A DNA stretch of 45,623 nt from Pseudonocardia sp. (GTDB taxonomy: Bacteria; Actinomycetota; Actinomycetes; Mycobacteriales; Pseudonocardiaceae), in contig NZ_JAOPWR010000117.1 of the NCBI RefSeq assembly GCF_025965585.1, forward strand, positions 1 through 45,623, written 5' to 3'. Position numbers and translations under genes: made by a program. Under the pieces are notes generated by a model. It ran no database searches, had not been told where the DNA came from, and worked only from the letters and a program-made list of their open reading frames with translations. Each line of letters starts with the position of its first letter. Positions within the stretch are counted from its first letter, which is position 1. Below, in pieces: positions 36,502 through 44,381 of the stretch.

Positions 36502-36531
36502 GCGCGGCCGGCGTGGTCGCGCCGGCCGCGC
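36502..36531. terminator. Bidirectional terminator hairpin
   Basis: Perfect 12-bp stem GCGCGGCCGGCG / CGCCGGCCGCGC with a 6-nt loop in the gap between the convergent tautomerase and FMN reductase genes. Confidence 0.65.
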
Positions 36532-36578
36532 AGACGGCGCCGCGCGGCATGAACTCAACAGGCGATGAACAAGCCGAG

Positions 36579-37124
36579 CTAGACCTGGGGCGTGATCGCG
36601 CCCAGCGCCTTCGAGCCGCGGACCGCCGACGTCAGGTCCGCCAGGGCTGCCCCGTGCGCCGCCGTGAGGGCGGCGCTGTCCTCGGTCAGCGTGTTCCGGT
36701 CCACGTAGCCGCCGTGGTCGAAGTAGAGGCCGGGGGAGAGCACCTGCACCGCGAAGAAGCTCGCCAACACGTTGCGCAGGTCGTTCGAGGCGAGGAAGTG
36801 ATGGCCGCTCGCGCCGGTGATGACCGTGGCCGCGACCTTGCCCTGCAGCGGCGCGGTCTTCTCTCCCCACTTGCCGCGCTCGGTGCGCTCCAGCAGGTCC
36901 TTGAGCAGCGCGCTGTAGGTGGCCCGGTAGACCGGGCTGCCGAACACCACGGCGTCGGCGGCCTCGATCGCCGCGATCACGTCGGCGACGGGCGTCTCCG
37001 ACAGCTCGACCATCGACGTCGTCGCGCCGGCCTCGGCCGCCCCGGCGAGCACGCCCGCGATGGCGGTGCTGGTGCGGCCGCCCGCGTCGGGGCCGCCGGC
37101 CACTCCGATGATCGTCAGGCTCAC
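36579..37124 (-). CDS. NADPH-dependent FMN reductase
   Basis: A 181-residue flavodoxin-like reductase of the SsuE/MsuE group. Features: an N-terminal beta strand and P-loop TIIGVAGGPDAGGRTSTAI, then VFGSPVYRATYSALLKDLLER (flavin-phosphate and isoalloxazine loop) and VAATVITGASGHHFLA. GTG 37124 follows GGAGG by 7 nt and overlaps the upstream TGA (GTGA). It would supply reduced FMN to a monooxygenase. It is paired with an HpaC-type flavin reductase, but no flavin monooxygenase gene is adjacent, so the partner is elsewhere. Confidence 0.83.
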   Translation of the reverse strand: MSLTIIGVAGGPDAGGRTSTAIAGVLAGAAEAGATTSMVELSETPVADVIAAIEAADAVVFGSPVYRATYSALLKDLLERTERGKWGEKTAPLQGKVAATVITGASGHHFLASNDLRNVLASFFAVQVLSPGLYFDHGGYVDRNTLTEDSAALTAAHGAALADLTSAVRGSKALGAITPQV

Positions 37125-37636
37125 AGCTGTACCTCCGGATCGGCGGTGACGCCGTAGCGCCCGCGGTAGAACAGCAGGGGCAGGCGGGACGCGTCGGCGC
37201 CCAGGTCGGCCACGCGGCCGACGGCGATCGTGTGGTCGCCGCCGTCGTACTCGGCCCACAGTGTGCAGTCCACCCAGGCGCTGACGCCGTTCAGGACCGG
37301 CGCCCCGGACGACGGTGCGGGCCGCCAGTCCACTCCCTCGAACTTGTCGACGCCCGAGCGCGCGAACCCGGCGCTGACCTCCTGGTGGTCGGCCGCGAGC
37401 ACGTTGACGCAGAACGCGCCGATCTCGCGGATCCGCGGCCAGGTGGTTGAGGTTCGGGCGGGGGCGAAGCTGACCAGAGGGGGGTCCAGCGACAGCGACG
37501 CGAAGGACTGACAGGTGAACCCGAGCGGCCCTTCGGGGCCGTTGGCGGTGATCACGACGATGCCCGAGACGAAGTGGCCGAGCACGTCGCGCATCACAGC
37601 GGGGGAGACCGGCCCTGGGGGCGCACTGCCTGTCAT
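37121..37636 (-). CDS. Flavin reductase (HpaC/DIM6-NTAB family)
   Basis: A 171-residue split-barrel flavin reductase. Family features: MRDVLGHFVSGIVVITANGPEGPLGFTCQSFASLSLDPPLVSFAP (residues about 15-60), GAFCVNVLAADHQEVSAGFAR and a C-terminal DHTIAVGRVADL with the LLFYRGRYG tail. Such enzymes reduce free FMN or FAD with NAD(P)H for two-component monooxygenases. The ATG at 37636 gives a normal length; an internal GTG about 10 residues in is an alternative. Its stop overlaps the FMN reductase start, so the two reductases form one transcription unit. Confidence 0.86.
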   Translation of the reverse strand: MTGSAPPGPVSPAVMRDVLGHFVSGIVVITANGPEGPLGFTCQSFASLSLDPPLVSFAPARTSTTWPRIREIGAFCVNVLAADHQEVSAGFARSGVDKFEGVDWRPAPSSGAPVLNGVSAWVDCTLWAEYDGGDHTIAVGRVADLGADASRLPLLFYRGRYGVTADPEVQL

Positions 37637-37786
37637 CCCACGACCCTAGGCACGGACATCACCGCGCGCCCACCCCGTGTGCGGATTCCGGACGAGTGGT
37701 ACCCGCCACACCACGATGAGGTGAACTCCGCCCCGGGACGGCGGTGCAGCTGTCTGCCGGGGCGGGGACCGGGTAGACAACGCAAC

Positions 37787-37837
37787 GACCGGCGTCGTCC
37801 GTGCTCACGGGGAGCCCATCTTCGGACGGCGCCGGTC
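37787..37837 (-). terminator. Terminator of sigB
   Basis: 15-bp stem GACCGGCGTCGTCCG / CGGACGGCGCCGGTC with one G-T wobble position and a 21-nt loop, about 35 bp beyond the sigB stop. It separates sigB from the flavin reductase operon promoter. Confidence 0.5.
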
Positions 37838-37870
37838 AGGTGTGCGTCAGTGGGTGACCGGAGCGGGTGA

Positions 37871-38947
37871 TCAGCTCGCGTACGCGCGGAGCCGGTCGGC
37901 CCGATCCCCGATCCGCAGCTTGGCCATGACCTCGCGCTCGATCTGGCGGACCCGCTCGCGCGAGAGGCCGAACCGGCGCCCGATCTGGTCGAGCGTGCGG
38001 GGCTGGCCGTCATCGAGGCCGTAGCGCATCCGGATGACGTTCTGCTCGCGGTCCTCCAGCGTGGCCAGGACGCGCCGCAGGTCGTCGTGCAGCAGGTGCG
38101 AGATGACCGTGGTCTCGGCGTCGGTGGCCTCGCCGTCCTCGATGAAGTCGCCCAGGGGCGCCTCCTCCTCGGCCCCGACCGGCATGTCCAGGCTCACCGG
38201 GTCGCGGGCGTGGTCGAGCAGGTCCGCGATCTTCTCCTCGGGGATGCCGGACTCGGCGGCCATCTCCTCGTGGGTGGCGTCGCGGCCCAGCTTCTGGTGC
38301 AGGTCGCGCTTGATGCGGGCCAGCTTGTTGACCTGCTCGACGAGGTGCACGGGCAGCCGGATCGTACGGGCCTGGTCGGCCATGCCGCGGGTGATGGCCT
38401 GCCGGATCCACCAGGTGGCATAGGTGGAGAACTTGAAGCCCTTGGCGTAGTCGAACTTCTCGACCGCGCGGATCAGGCCCAGGTTGCCCTCCTGGATGAG
38501 GTCCAGCAGCGGCATCCCGCGGCCGGTGTAGCGCTTGGCCAGCGACACCACGAGCCGGAGGTTGGCCTCCAGCAGGTGGTTGCGGGCGCGGCGGCCGTCG
38601 CGGACGATCGCCCGCAGGTCGGCGGCGTACTGGCGCTCCAGCTCGGTGCTCTCCTCGGCGGCCGAGTCGAGCACGTGCTGCGCGAAGACACCGGCCTCGA
38701 TGCGCCGGGCCAGGTCCACCTCCTGCGCCGCCGTCAACAGCGCGGTCTTGCCGATGCCGTTGAGGTACACGCGCACCAGATCGGCGGCGGGACTCTGGGC
38801 ATCCAGGTCCTCGGCGGACAGCTCGGGGCGTCCGGAGGCCGGAAGGGTGGCAGCGGTGCTCTCGGAGTCGGTACGCTGTCCCGGGATGGCTGTGGTGCCC
38901 GCGTCGATGCTCGTGGCAGCGATCGGGTTCTCCATCTGAATGGTCAT
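37871..38947 (-). CDS. sigB: Group 2 RNA polymerase sigma factor (SigB-like)
   Basis: A 358-residue sigma-70 family protein. Region 1.2: [31 protein letters not shown]. Region 2: [56 protein letters not shown], with the -10-recognition residues. Region 3: [20 protein letters not shown]. Region 4: [28 protein letters not shown]. It lacks the long acidic region 1.1 of the principal SigA, so it fits SigB, the non-essential stress/stationary paralogue of actinobacteria. ATG 38947 has AGGGGAGGAA upstream. The upstream sequence contains an ECF-type promoter, listed separately. Confidence 0.9.
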   Translation of the reverse strand: MTIQMENPIAATSIDAGTTAIPGQRTDSESTAATLPASGRPELSAEDLDAQSPAADLVRVYLNGIGKTALLTAAQEVDLARRIEAGVFAQHVLDSAAEESTELERQYAADLRAIVRDGRRARNHLLEANLRLVVSLAKRYTGRGMPLLDLIQEGNLGLIRAVEKFDYAKGFKFSTYATWWIRQAITRGMADQARTIRLPVHLVEQVNKLARIKRDLHQKLGRDATHEEMAAESGIPEEKIADLLDHARDPVSLDMPVGAEEEAPLGDFIEDGEATDAETTVISHLLHDDLRRVLATLEDREQNVIRMRYGLDDGQPRTLDQIGRRFGLSRERVRQIEREVMAKLRIGDRADRLRAYAS

Positions 38948-39017
38948 GTGTGGCGTTCCTCCCCTGCGCGACCCGGGCGATGGTCTCTCACACCTCGCCG
39001 GGGTTCTCACAGAATTG

Positions 39018-39044
39018 AACGCCTGCCTTCTCCAGAACGTTCCC
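39018..39044 (-). promoter_or_regulatory. ECF (SigR/SigH/SigE-type) promoter upstream of sigB
   Basis: On the minus strand GGGAAC (39044-39039) and GTT (39020-39018) are separated by 18 bp. This matches the GGAAY-N18-GTT form recognised by oxidative/heat-stress ECF sigma factors of the SigR/SigH/SigE group. It lies about 70 bp upstream of the sigB ATG. Mycobacterial sigB genes are known to be controlled by such sigma factors, which supports the reading. Confidence 0.6.
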
Positions 39045-39085
39045 GCACGACCCTCACGGCGGTGTGACTCTCAGCGAGCCCTCAG

Positions 39086-39120
39086 AACGGTGCCCCCGGC
39101 GGATCGCCGGGGGCACTGTT
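39086..39120 (-). terminator. Terminator after the minus-strand PhaC-like gene
   Basis: GTGCCCCCGGCG / CGCCGGGGGCAC forms a perfect 12-bp stem with a GAT loop (39090-39116); four further pairs, one of them G-T, extend it to 39086-39120. It lies directly beyond the PhaC-like stop at 39129. Confidence 0.68.
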
Positions 39121-39128
39121 CTCGCTGG

Positions 39129-40406
39129 TCAGGGGGCCGGTACGCGCGGAGTTCCCGTCGGGTCGCCCACCGCGGCGGCCGCGCCCCGGCCTCGTGGGCG
39201 CTGGGCCGCCGTCGCGGGCACCGACAGCTCGTACACCGCCTCCAGCAGCGGCGGCCAGTCCTCGCGCAGCGCGTCGCGTCCCATGAACAGGCCCAGGTGG
39301 CCGCCGTTCGCCGTCCGCATCGTGATCTGCTCGCGTGGTGTGCCCACGGCGTCGGCCGCGGCGAACAGCTGCGGCGGCGGCGTGATGTGGTCGGTGGAGC
39401 CGGCCAGCAGGAACAGCGGGCACCTGATGGCGCCCATGTCCGCGCGCCTGCCGTCGATCACGAGGTCGCCGTGGATCAGCTCGTTGCGGTGGAACAGGTG
39501 CTCCACGAGCCACAGGTAGAACGCCCCGGGGATGTCCTGCGTGTGCTTGAACCAGTCCTCGAACACCCGGTAGCGCTCGACGTGCCCGGCGTCGTCGATG
39601 TTCTCCAGCAACTGCAGCTGACGGGAGACCTCCGACTGCGGCTGGATCGCGATGAAGTTGGTGAGCACCGCGCGGCCGGGCATGTTGCCGCCGCCCGCCT
39701 TGACGAGCGCCTTGTACGGCGCCATCCCCAGCGCGCTGGTCAGCACCCGCGTCGACGCGGCGATCACCGACTCGCCCGCGTGGAAGTCGATCGGTGCGCC
39801 CGCCAGCGTCAGCGTGTGCACGCGGTCGGGGTGCAGCGCGGCGTAGATCGCGGCGAGCCAGCCGCCCTGGCAGTCGCCGACGAGGTTGGCGCGGCCGCCC
39901 ATGCGGCGGATCGAGCGGTCGATCATGTCGAGGTAGTCGGTGATCGTGACGCCGCGGGTGGCCGTGGTGGCGGGCCGCCACTCCAGCGCGTAGACGCGCG
40001 TCAGACCGGCGGCCGCGACGACGTCGAGCTGGCTCTGGACGGGGGAGAAGTCCACGACGTTGCTCGAGTGGCCGGCCTGCGGCGGGAGCACGAGCGTGGG
40101 CACGACGTCGTCCTCGGCGTCCTCCGGGGCGGTGAAGTCCCGCAGGTGCGCGAACGGCGTGCTGAACACGATCTCGTTGGCGCGGTGCCAGCGCGGCGCG
40201 CTGCGGTCGTGCATCGCGTTCCACCACATGAGCCCGCGGGTCGCCATGTTCAGCGCCGTGCTGGGGCGGGCGACTGCCTCGACCCACGCGGTGCCGGCGG
40301 CCCGGGTGACTGCGGTGACGGTGCGTGCAGTGGCATCGGCGTTGTAGCCGGTGAGGTACCCCAGGGCCTCGACGACGGACGGTGCGTTCTTCGTAGCTGC
40401 GGTCAC
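39129..40406 (-). CDS. PHA synthase-like alpha/beta hydrolase
   Basis: A 425-residue alpha/beta hydrolase. The nucleophile elbow is VGDCQGGWLAA (about residue 190), a Cys in the G-x-C-x-G-G form of PhaC synthases rather than the Ser of lipases. The other triad members are probably the Asp in LLAGSTDHITPP and the His in NGGHLGLF. Other PhaC-like segments are ALEWRPATTATRGVTITDY and GNMPGRAVLTNFIAIQP. It is shorter than the adjacent 582-residue PhaC and lacks its N-terminal domain, so it could be a second synthase-like subunit or a thiolytic depolymerase. The C-terminal about 35 residues are Ala/Arg/Pro-rich. ATG 40406 opens onto the shared divergent regulatory region. Confidence 0.68.
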   Translation of the reverse strand: MTAATKNAPSVVEALGYLTGYNADATARTVTAVTRAAGTAWVEAVARPSTALNMATRGLMWWNAMHDRSAPRWHRANEIVFSTPFAHLRDFTAPEDAEDDVVPTLVLPPQAGHSSNVVDFSPVQSQLDVVAAAGLTRVYALEWRPATTATRGVTITDYLDMIDRSIRRMGGRANLVGDCQGGWLAAIYAALHPDRVHTLTLAGAPIDFHAGESVIAASTRVLTSALGMAPYKALVKAGGGNMPGRAVLTNFIAIQPQSEVSRQLQLLENIDDAGHVERYRVFEDWFKHTQDIPGAFYLWLVEHLFHRNELIHGDLVIDGRRADMGAIRCPLFLLAGSTDHITPPPQLFAAADAVGTPREQITMRTANGGHLGLFMGRDALREDWPPLLEAVYELSVPATAAQRPRGRGAAAAVGDPTGTPRVPAP

Positions 40407-40459
40407 GGCGGTCCCCTCGCTTGCTGCGCCGCGTCGTCGCGGCTACTGAACGGTAACCA

Positions 40460-40512
40460 TTGCTTGGCGTACCGAGCAAGCACGGATCTACTGCTCGGTA
40501 TCGCAAGCACGG
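40460..40512. promoter_or_regulatory. Operator-like palindromes between the two phaC-type genes
   Basis: The 278-bp divergent gap holds TTGCTTGGCGTACCGAGCAA (40460-40479), a palindrome with TTGCT.GG/CC.AGCAA arms. Its right part TACCGAGCA (40470-40478) is repeated in inverted form as TGCTCGGTA (40492-40500), and GCAAGCACGG occurs directly repeated at 40476-40485 and 40503-40512. The left arm resembles sequence upstream of the phasin gene. A likely binding site for the PHA-locus regulator (inference). Confidence 0.5.
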
Positions 40513-40684
40513 CTGCGCCATCCGGCCGCATTCTCGCCCCGCGACCCGGGCAATCCGTGTACGAGGCGGCGTGATCGGGCACTCAGGTGACCTGTGACCT
40601 GCTCGAACGTCTACCACTGAGTAGGTCGTCACCATGAGTCCGATCCCGATCACGACCGCATGAGCCGCAACGAGGAGGCGTCGA

Positions 40685-42433
40685 GTGACCCGTTCGAATG
40701 GCCAGTTGGACCGGAGGACGGTGGTGGAGGCCGCGGCGGAGGCGACGGCCACGCTGCGTGACCTGCTAGACCCGAAGGGCCTCGCCGCGGCGGTCGATCC
40801 CGTCGGCTTCGGCGGGGCGCTCGCCGAGGCCGGTAAGGCGCTCGTGCGGCGCCCGCTGCCCGTCGCCCGCGGGGTGCTGGGGCTGGCCACCGGGTCGGGG
40901 CGCGCCGCCGTCACGGCGCTGAGGCGGGGCCTCGGCTCCCACGACGCCGGGCCCGCCGCGCTGCCGGACAAGGACCGCCGCTACGCCGACCCGTCCTGGG
41001 AGGGCAACGCCTACTACTTCCTGCTCCGCCAGCAGCACGCGCTGTTCGCGGAGCAGTTGCGGCGGGTGGCCGGTGAGCTCGACCTGAGCCCCACGGCCCG
41101 TCGCAAGGTCGACTTCCTGGTCGCTCAGGCGATCGAGGCCGCCTCGCCCGTCAACTGGCCGTGGTCGAACCCCACGATGATCAAGAAGGCCCTGGAGACC
41201 GGCGGGCAGAGCCTCGTGCGGGGCGCCCGCAACGCCCTGCGGGACGTGGCCACCAACCGCGGCATGCCGCGCCAGACCACGCCCGGGCAGTTCGCTCCCG
41301 GCCGCGGCGTCGCGGCAACGCCCGGCACCGTGGTGCTCCGCAACCGGCTGATCGAGCTGATCCAGTACGCGCCGCAGACCGAGCAGGTGCACGAGATCCC
41401 GCTGCTGCTCTCGCCGCCGTGGATCAACAAGTACTACATCATGGATCTCGCGCCGGGGAAGAGCCTCGTGGAGTGGGCGGTGCAGCACGGCCACACCGTC
41501 TTCATGATCAGCTATCGCAACCCCGACGAGTCGCTGCGCGACGTCACCATGAGCGACTACCTGCGTGAGGGCCTGATCGCCGCGCTCGACACGGTGCAGC
41601 AGATCACCGGCGCCGCGAAGGTCAACGTCGCCGCGCTCTGCCTGGGCGGCACGCTGGCCACGGCCACGGCGGCCTGGCTCGGGGCCCGCGGCGACGACCG
41701 CGTCAACTCGCTGACGCTGATGAACACACTGCTGGACTTCGCCGAGCCCGGGCAGCTGGGCGTCTTCACCGACGACACCACCGTGAACCGCCTCGAGCGC
41801 TCCATGCGCCGCTCGGGCTACCTGCCCGCGGCGAGCATGAAGATCACGTTCGACATGCTGCGGGTCAACGACCTCCTGTGGAACTACGTGATCAACGACT
41901 GGCTGCTGGGCGAGGACCCCGCCGCCTTCGACATTCTCAGCTGGAACGCCGACTCCACGCGCATGCCGGCCGCCATGCAGACCGAGTACCTGCGCACCTG
42001 CTACCTGGAGAACCAGTTCGCCGAGGGCAAGCTGGAGCTCGCGGGGGAGCGGCTCGACCTCGCCTCCGTGAAGCAGGACGCCTACGTCGTCAGCGCCGAG
42101 GCCGACCACATCGCGCCGTGGGCGTCGGTGTATGCGGGAGCGGCCAAGCTCGGCGGCACGGTCCGGTTCGTCCTCTCCAACGCGGGCCACATCGCGGGCG
42201 TCGTCAACCCTCCGTCGGCCAAGTCGCGGCACTGGTTCGGGGAGTCCGACCACCTGCCCGCAGACCCGCAGGGCTGGCGCGACGACGCCGGCGAGCACAA
42301 GGCCAGCTGGTGGGAGGACTGGACGCCGTGGATCGCCGAGCGGGCGGGCGAGCTGCGCACCCCGCCGACGATCGGCAGCGAGGTGTACCCGCCCCTGCAG
42401 GCCGCGCCCGGCAGCTACGTCCTCGGTTCCTGA
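40685..42433 (+). CDS. phaC: Poly(3-hydroxyalkanoate) synthase, class I-like
   Basis: A 582-residue PHA synthase, which polymerises 3-hydroxyacyl-CoA into the storage polyester on granules. The N-terminal domain (residues to about 190) includes RRYADPSWEGNAYYFLLRQQ and NWPWSNPTMIKKALETGG. The catalytic domain has IPLLLSPPWINKYYIMDL, the lipase-like box AALCLGGTLATA with the catalytic Cys (about residue 319), LRVNDLLWNYVINDWLLGEDPAAFDILSWNAD, the Asp in SAEADHIAPW and the His in LSNAGHIAGVVNPP. GTG 40685 follows GAGGAGG by 6 nt. Length matches class I enzymes. It is followed by the XRE regulator and phasin genes. Confidence 0.9.
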   Translation: MTRSNGQLDRRTVVEAAAEATATLRDLLDPKGLAAAVDPVGFGGALAEAGKALVRRPLPVARGVLGLATGSGRAAVTALRRGLGSHDAGPAALPDKDRRYADPSWEGNAYYFLLRQQHALFAEQLRRVAGELDLSPTARRKVDFLVAQAIEAASPVNWPWSNPTMIKKALETGGQSLVRGARNALRDVATNRGMPRQTTPGQFAPGRGVAATPGTVVLRNRLIELIQYAPQTEQVHEIPLLLSPPWINKYYIMDLAPGKSLVEWAVQHGHTVFMISYRNPDESLRDVTMSDYLREGLIAALDTVQQITGAAKVNVAALCLGGTLATATAAWLGARGDDRVNSLTLMNTLLDFAEPGQLGVFTDDTTVNRLERSMRRSGYLPAASMKITFDMLRVNDLLWNYVINDWLLGEDPAAFDILSWNADSTRMPAAMQTEYLRTCYLENQFAEGKLELAGERLDLASVKQDAYVVSAEADHIAPWASVYAGAAKLGGTVRFVLSNAGHIAGVVNPPSAKSRHWFGESDHLPADPQGWRDDAGEHKASWWEDWTPWIAERAGELRTPPTIGSEVYPPLQAAPGSYVLGS

Positions 42434-42452
42434 GGCGGCTCGCGTGCGCGTT

Positions 42453-42476
42453 TTCTCCCCGGTCTTCTCCCCGGTC
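42453..42476 (+). repeat. 12-bp perfect tandem repeat upstream of the XRE gene
   Basis: TTCTCCCCGGTC occurs twice without interruption in the 70-bp gap between phaC and the XRE regulator gene. It could be an operator of tandem half-sites, a pausing element, or a slippage product. Confidence 0.6.
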
Positions 42477-42503
42477 GGAGCGCTGACGCGCGATGATGGG
42501 CGC

Positions 42504-42914
42504 ATGAGCGCCGCACGATCCTCCGCCGACGAACCCGCCGATGCGCCGTCGGCCGCAACCGGGTGGACGGCCCAGATCAACGCCCTGGGCGGCTTCATCC
42601 GGGCGCAGCGGCAGCTCGCCAAGCTGTCGCTGCGGGAGATGGCGTCGATGACGAGCGTCTCCAACGCCTACCTGAGCCAGGTGGAGCGCGGTCTGCACCA
42701 GCCGTCGCTCAAGGTCCTGCACTCCATCGCGGACGCCCTCCAGCTTTCCACCGAGCAGCTGCTCAACCAGGCGGGCTGGGCGTCGGGGGAGCAGCCGGCG
42801 GCGCCCGAGCCCGTGGGCGGCACGGAGGAGGCCATCCGCAACGACCCGCGGCTCTCGCCCGAGCAGCGCACGGCCCTGCTCGGCGTCTACCGGAGCTTCG
42901 TCGACGGGGACTGA
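42504..42914 (+). CDS. XRE-family regulator of the PHA locus
   Basis: A 136-residue HTH protein. Residues about 28-85 form a Cro/C1-type domain: LGGFIRAQRQLAKLSLREMASMTSVSNAYLSQVERGLHQPSLKVLHSIADAL, with recognition helix SNAYLSQVE. The C-terminal tail is short (NDPRLSPEQRTALLGVYRSF) and resembles small actinobacterial regulators adjacent to phasin genes. It lies between phaC and phasin on the same strand and probably plays the PhaR-like role of coupling granule state to phasin expression; that is inferred from position. ATG 42504 is the first in-frame start with a compact N-terminus. Confidence 0.83.
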   Translation: MSAARSSADEPADAPSAATGWTAQINALGGFIRAQRQLAKLSLREMASMTSVSNAYLSQVERGLHQPSLKVLHSIADALQLSTEQLLNQAGWASGEQPAAPEPVGGTEEAIRNDPRLSPEQRTALLGVYRSFVDGD

Positions 42915-42936
42915 CGAGGCGGGCGTCACAGGGCAT

Positions 42937-42972
42937 TTGCTTGACATACTTAACGCTCTTGCGCAGTATAGG
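42937..42972 (+). promoter_or_regulatory. Phasin promoter region
   Basis: A perfect -35 TTGACA (42941-42946) is followed by TATAGG (42967-42972) with a long 20-bp spacer. ATACT/AGTAT form a 5-bp inverted repeat across the spacer (42946-42950, 42965-42969). The sequence TTGCTTG.C.TAC starting at 42937 resembles the left operator arm at 40460, suggesting a common regulator. Confidence 0.5.
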
Positions 42973-43024
42973 TAGCGGCTCCCCGATCGAGGAGCGACAA
43001 CCTACCCCCAGGAGGGACGAGTCG

Positions 43025-43459
43025 ATGACCACCGCCACCGACCAGTTCACCGAATTCGCCAGCCGCACGCAGGACGCGGTCACCGCCGCCGTCCGCACGT
43101 GGGCCGACACCGTCCAGTCCGTCACCACGGGTCTCACCGGTGGGCAGCCGAAGCTCCCCGACGCGCACGTCGTCGTCGACCGGTACTTCGACTTCGCCCA
43201 GCAGGTGCTCGACAACCAGCGCGCCTTCGCCCAGACCGTGCTCGACGCCGGCAGCAAGGCCGCCGAGTCGGTCAGCGAGCAGGCGGCCCGCGCTGCCGAG
43301 TCCGTCACCGATCAGGCCACCCGCGCCGCCGAGTCCGTCACCGCCCACGGGGTGAACGCCACCGAGACCGTCGCGAGCAAGGCCTCCGCCGCCACCAAGG
43401 CAGCGGGCGACCAGGCCACCGGCGCGCCGCGCGCCGCGCGCAACGCCACGAAGAACTGA
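43025..43459 (+). CDS. phaP: Phasin (PHA granule-associated protein)
   Basis: A 144-residue small amphipathic protein. The N-terminal part (TDQFTEFASRTQDAVTAAVRTWADTVQSV, VVDRYFDFAQQVLDNQRAFAQTVLDAGSK) is typical of actinobacterial phasins. The C-terminal half is an Ala/Glu/Thr repeat (AAESVSEQAAR, AAESVTDQATR, AAESVTAHG, ATETVASKAS) with 11-residue spacing, predicted to form a long amphipathic helix that coats the granule, ending in a basic AARNATKN tail. AGGAGGG lies 8-10 nt before the ATG, a strong ribosome site consistent with high expression. Confidence 0.86.
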   Translation: MTTATDQFTEFASRTQDAVTAAVRTWADTVQSVTTGLTGGQPKLPDAHVVVDRYFDFAQQVLDNQRAFAQTVLDAGSKAAESVSEQAARAAESVTDQATRAAESVTAHGVNATETVASKASAATKAAGDQATGAPRAARNATKN

Positions 43460-43475
43460 CTCCCGCGGTACCTGA

Positions 43476-43503
43476 GCCCCGTCCGGCACCAGCCGGGCGG
43501 GGC
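43476..43503 (+). terminator. Terminator of the phasin gene
   Basis: 12-bp stem GCCCCGTCCGGC / GCCGGGCGGGGC (one G-T wobble) with an ACCA loop, 17 bp after the phasin stop. Confidence 0.68.
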
Positions 43504-43861
43504 TTCCGCGTGGGCCCACCCTCCGCAGCGGAGCAGGGATCCGGGCGTCCGGTGCCCACTGACCTGTCGGGCTGAGGGTGCCCGCCGGGCCGGCGTCGGA
43601 CGGGGTGGCCGGGCACTGTGTCACCCCCGACAGGCCGCAGCCACCGACCGCCGGGCGTTGGTGTCGCCCTCCGCGGCCGAGCAGGTGCCGGGGCGTTCCG
43701 GTCCCGGATTCCTGTCGGGACGCGGAGGGCGTCGGCCCACGGGTGGTGCGGTGCCTCGGCCGCGGGGACCGCGGCCGGGTCGGCGCCGCACCTCAGGAAG
43801 GCATGATCACCGTCGGCGCACATCCGGCCGGATATGGTCGGGAACGCGCCCAAATCGGTGA
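43504..43861. other. Repeat- and palindrome-rich gap between phaP and dtd
   Basis: About 360 bp with no supportable gene between convergent genes. A degenerate direct repeat of about 35 bp (43519-43553 and 43667-43702; CCCTCCGC.GC.GAGCAGG pattern) is followed each time by a CCTGTCGGG segment. There is also a perfect 9-bp hairpin CGGCCGCGG/CCGCGGCCG (43757-43777), the palindrome ATCCGGCCGGAT (43822-43833), and a long inverted repeat that ends in the dtd stop. Confidence 0.6.
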
Positions 43862-43866
43862 TCATG
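43802..43866 (-). terminator. Long inverted repeat at the dtd 3' end
   Basis: Perfect 11-bp arms CATGATCACCG (43802-43812) and CGGTGATCATG (43856-43866), 43 bp apart, enclosing the 12-bp palindrome ATCCGGCCGGAT. The right arm includes the dtd stop codon. It could be a terminator or a cruciform-forming site. Confidence 0.5.
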
Positions 43867-44299
43867 ACGTGGGTGGGACCTCCACGAGCAGTGTGAACGG
43901 GCCGTCGTTCACCGACTCGACCGCCATGGCGGCGCCGAACACCCCCGTGGCCACCGTGGCGCCGCGCTCGCGCAGGGCCGCCACCACCGCGTCCACCAGC
44001 GGCTCCGCGTGCTCCGACCCGGCCGCCGCCGACCACGACGGCCTGCGGCCCTTGCGGGTGTCGCCGTAGAGCGTGAACTGGCTGATCACCAGCAGCGGCG
44101 CACCGGCCTCGGCGCACGAGCGCTCGCCGCGCAGGATCCGCAGCTCGTGCAGCTTGCGCGCCATCACGGGCACGGCGTCGGCGGTGTCGTCGCGGTGCAC
44201 GCCGAGCAGCACCAGCAGGCCCGGTCCGGTGATCTCGCCGACGACCGCGCCGTCCACCGTCACCGACGCCCGGGTCACGCGCGTGGCGACCGCCCTCAT
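43862..44299 (-). CDS. dtd: D-aminoacyl-tRNA deacylase
   Basis: A 145-residue DTD enzyme that hydrolyses D-amino acids (and glycine mischarged on tRNAAla) from tRNA. Signature motifs: [23 protein letters not shown] at the N-terminus, [33 protein letters not shown] (the SQxTL motif) and the Gly-cis-Pro motif in [10 protein letters not shown] near the end. ATG 44299 gives the standard length; the open frame upstream belongs to antisense/shadow sequence of the methyltransferase gene. It lies 82 bp downstream of the methyltransferase gene on the same strand and may be co-transcribed. Confidence 0.93.
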   Translation of the reverse strand: MRAVATRVTRASVTVDGAVVGEITGPGLLVLLGVHRDDTADAVPVMARKLHELRILRGERSCAEAGAPLLVISQFTLYGDTRKGRRPSWSAAAGSEHAEPLVDAVVAALRERGATVATGVFGAAMAVESVNDGPFTLLVEVPPTS

Positions 44300-44381
44300 G
44301 CCGCCGTACCCGGCCGGTGCGCGCCGCGGACGCCTGCGCGCAGCCGCGGGGCCGCGCGGAACGACGCCGAGTCGACCGGTG

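Noticed and set aside
38940-40574. 544-codon plus-strand open frame across the sigB upstream region and the PhaC-like gene
   Set aside because: Shadow frame; no motif, and it crosses a strong terminator hairpin.
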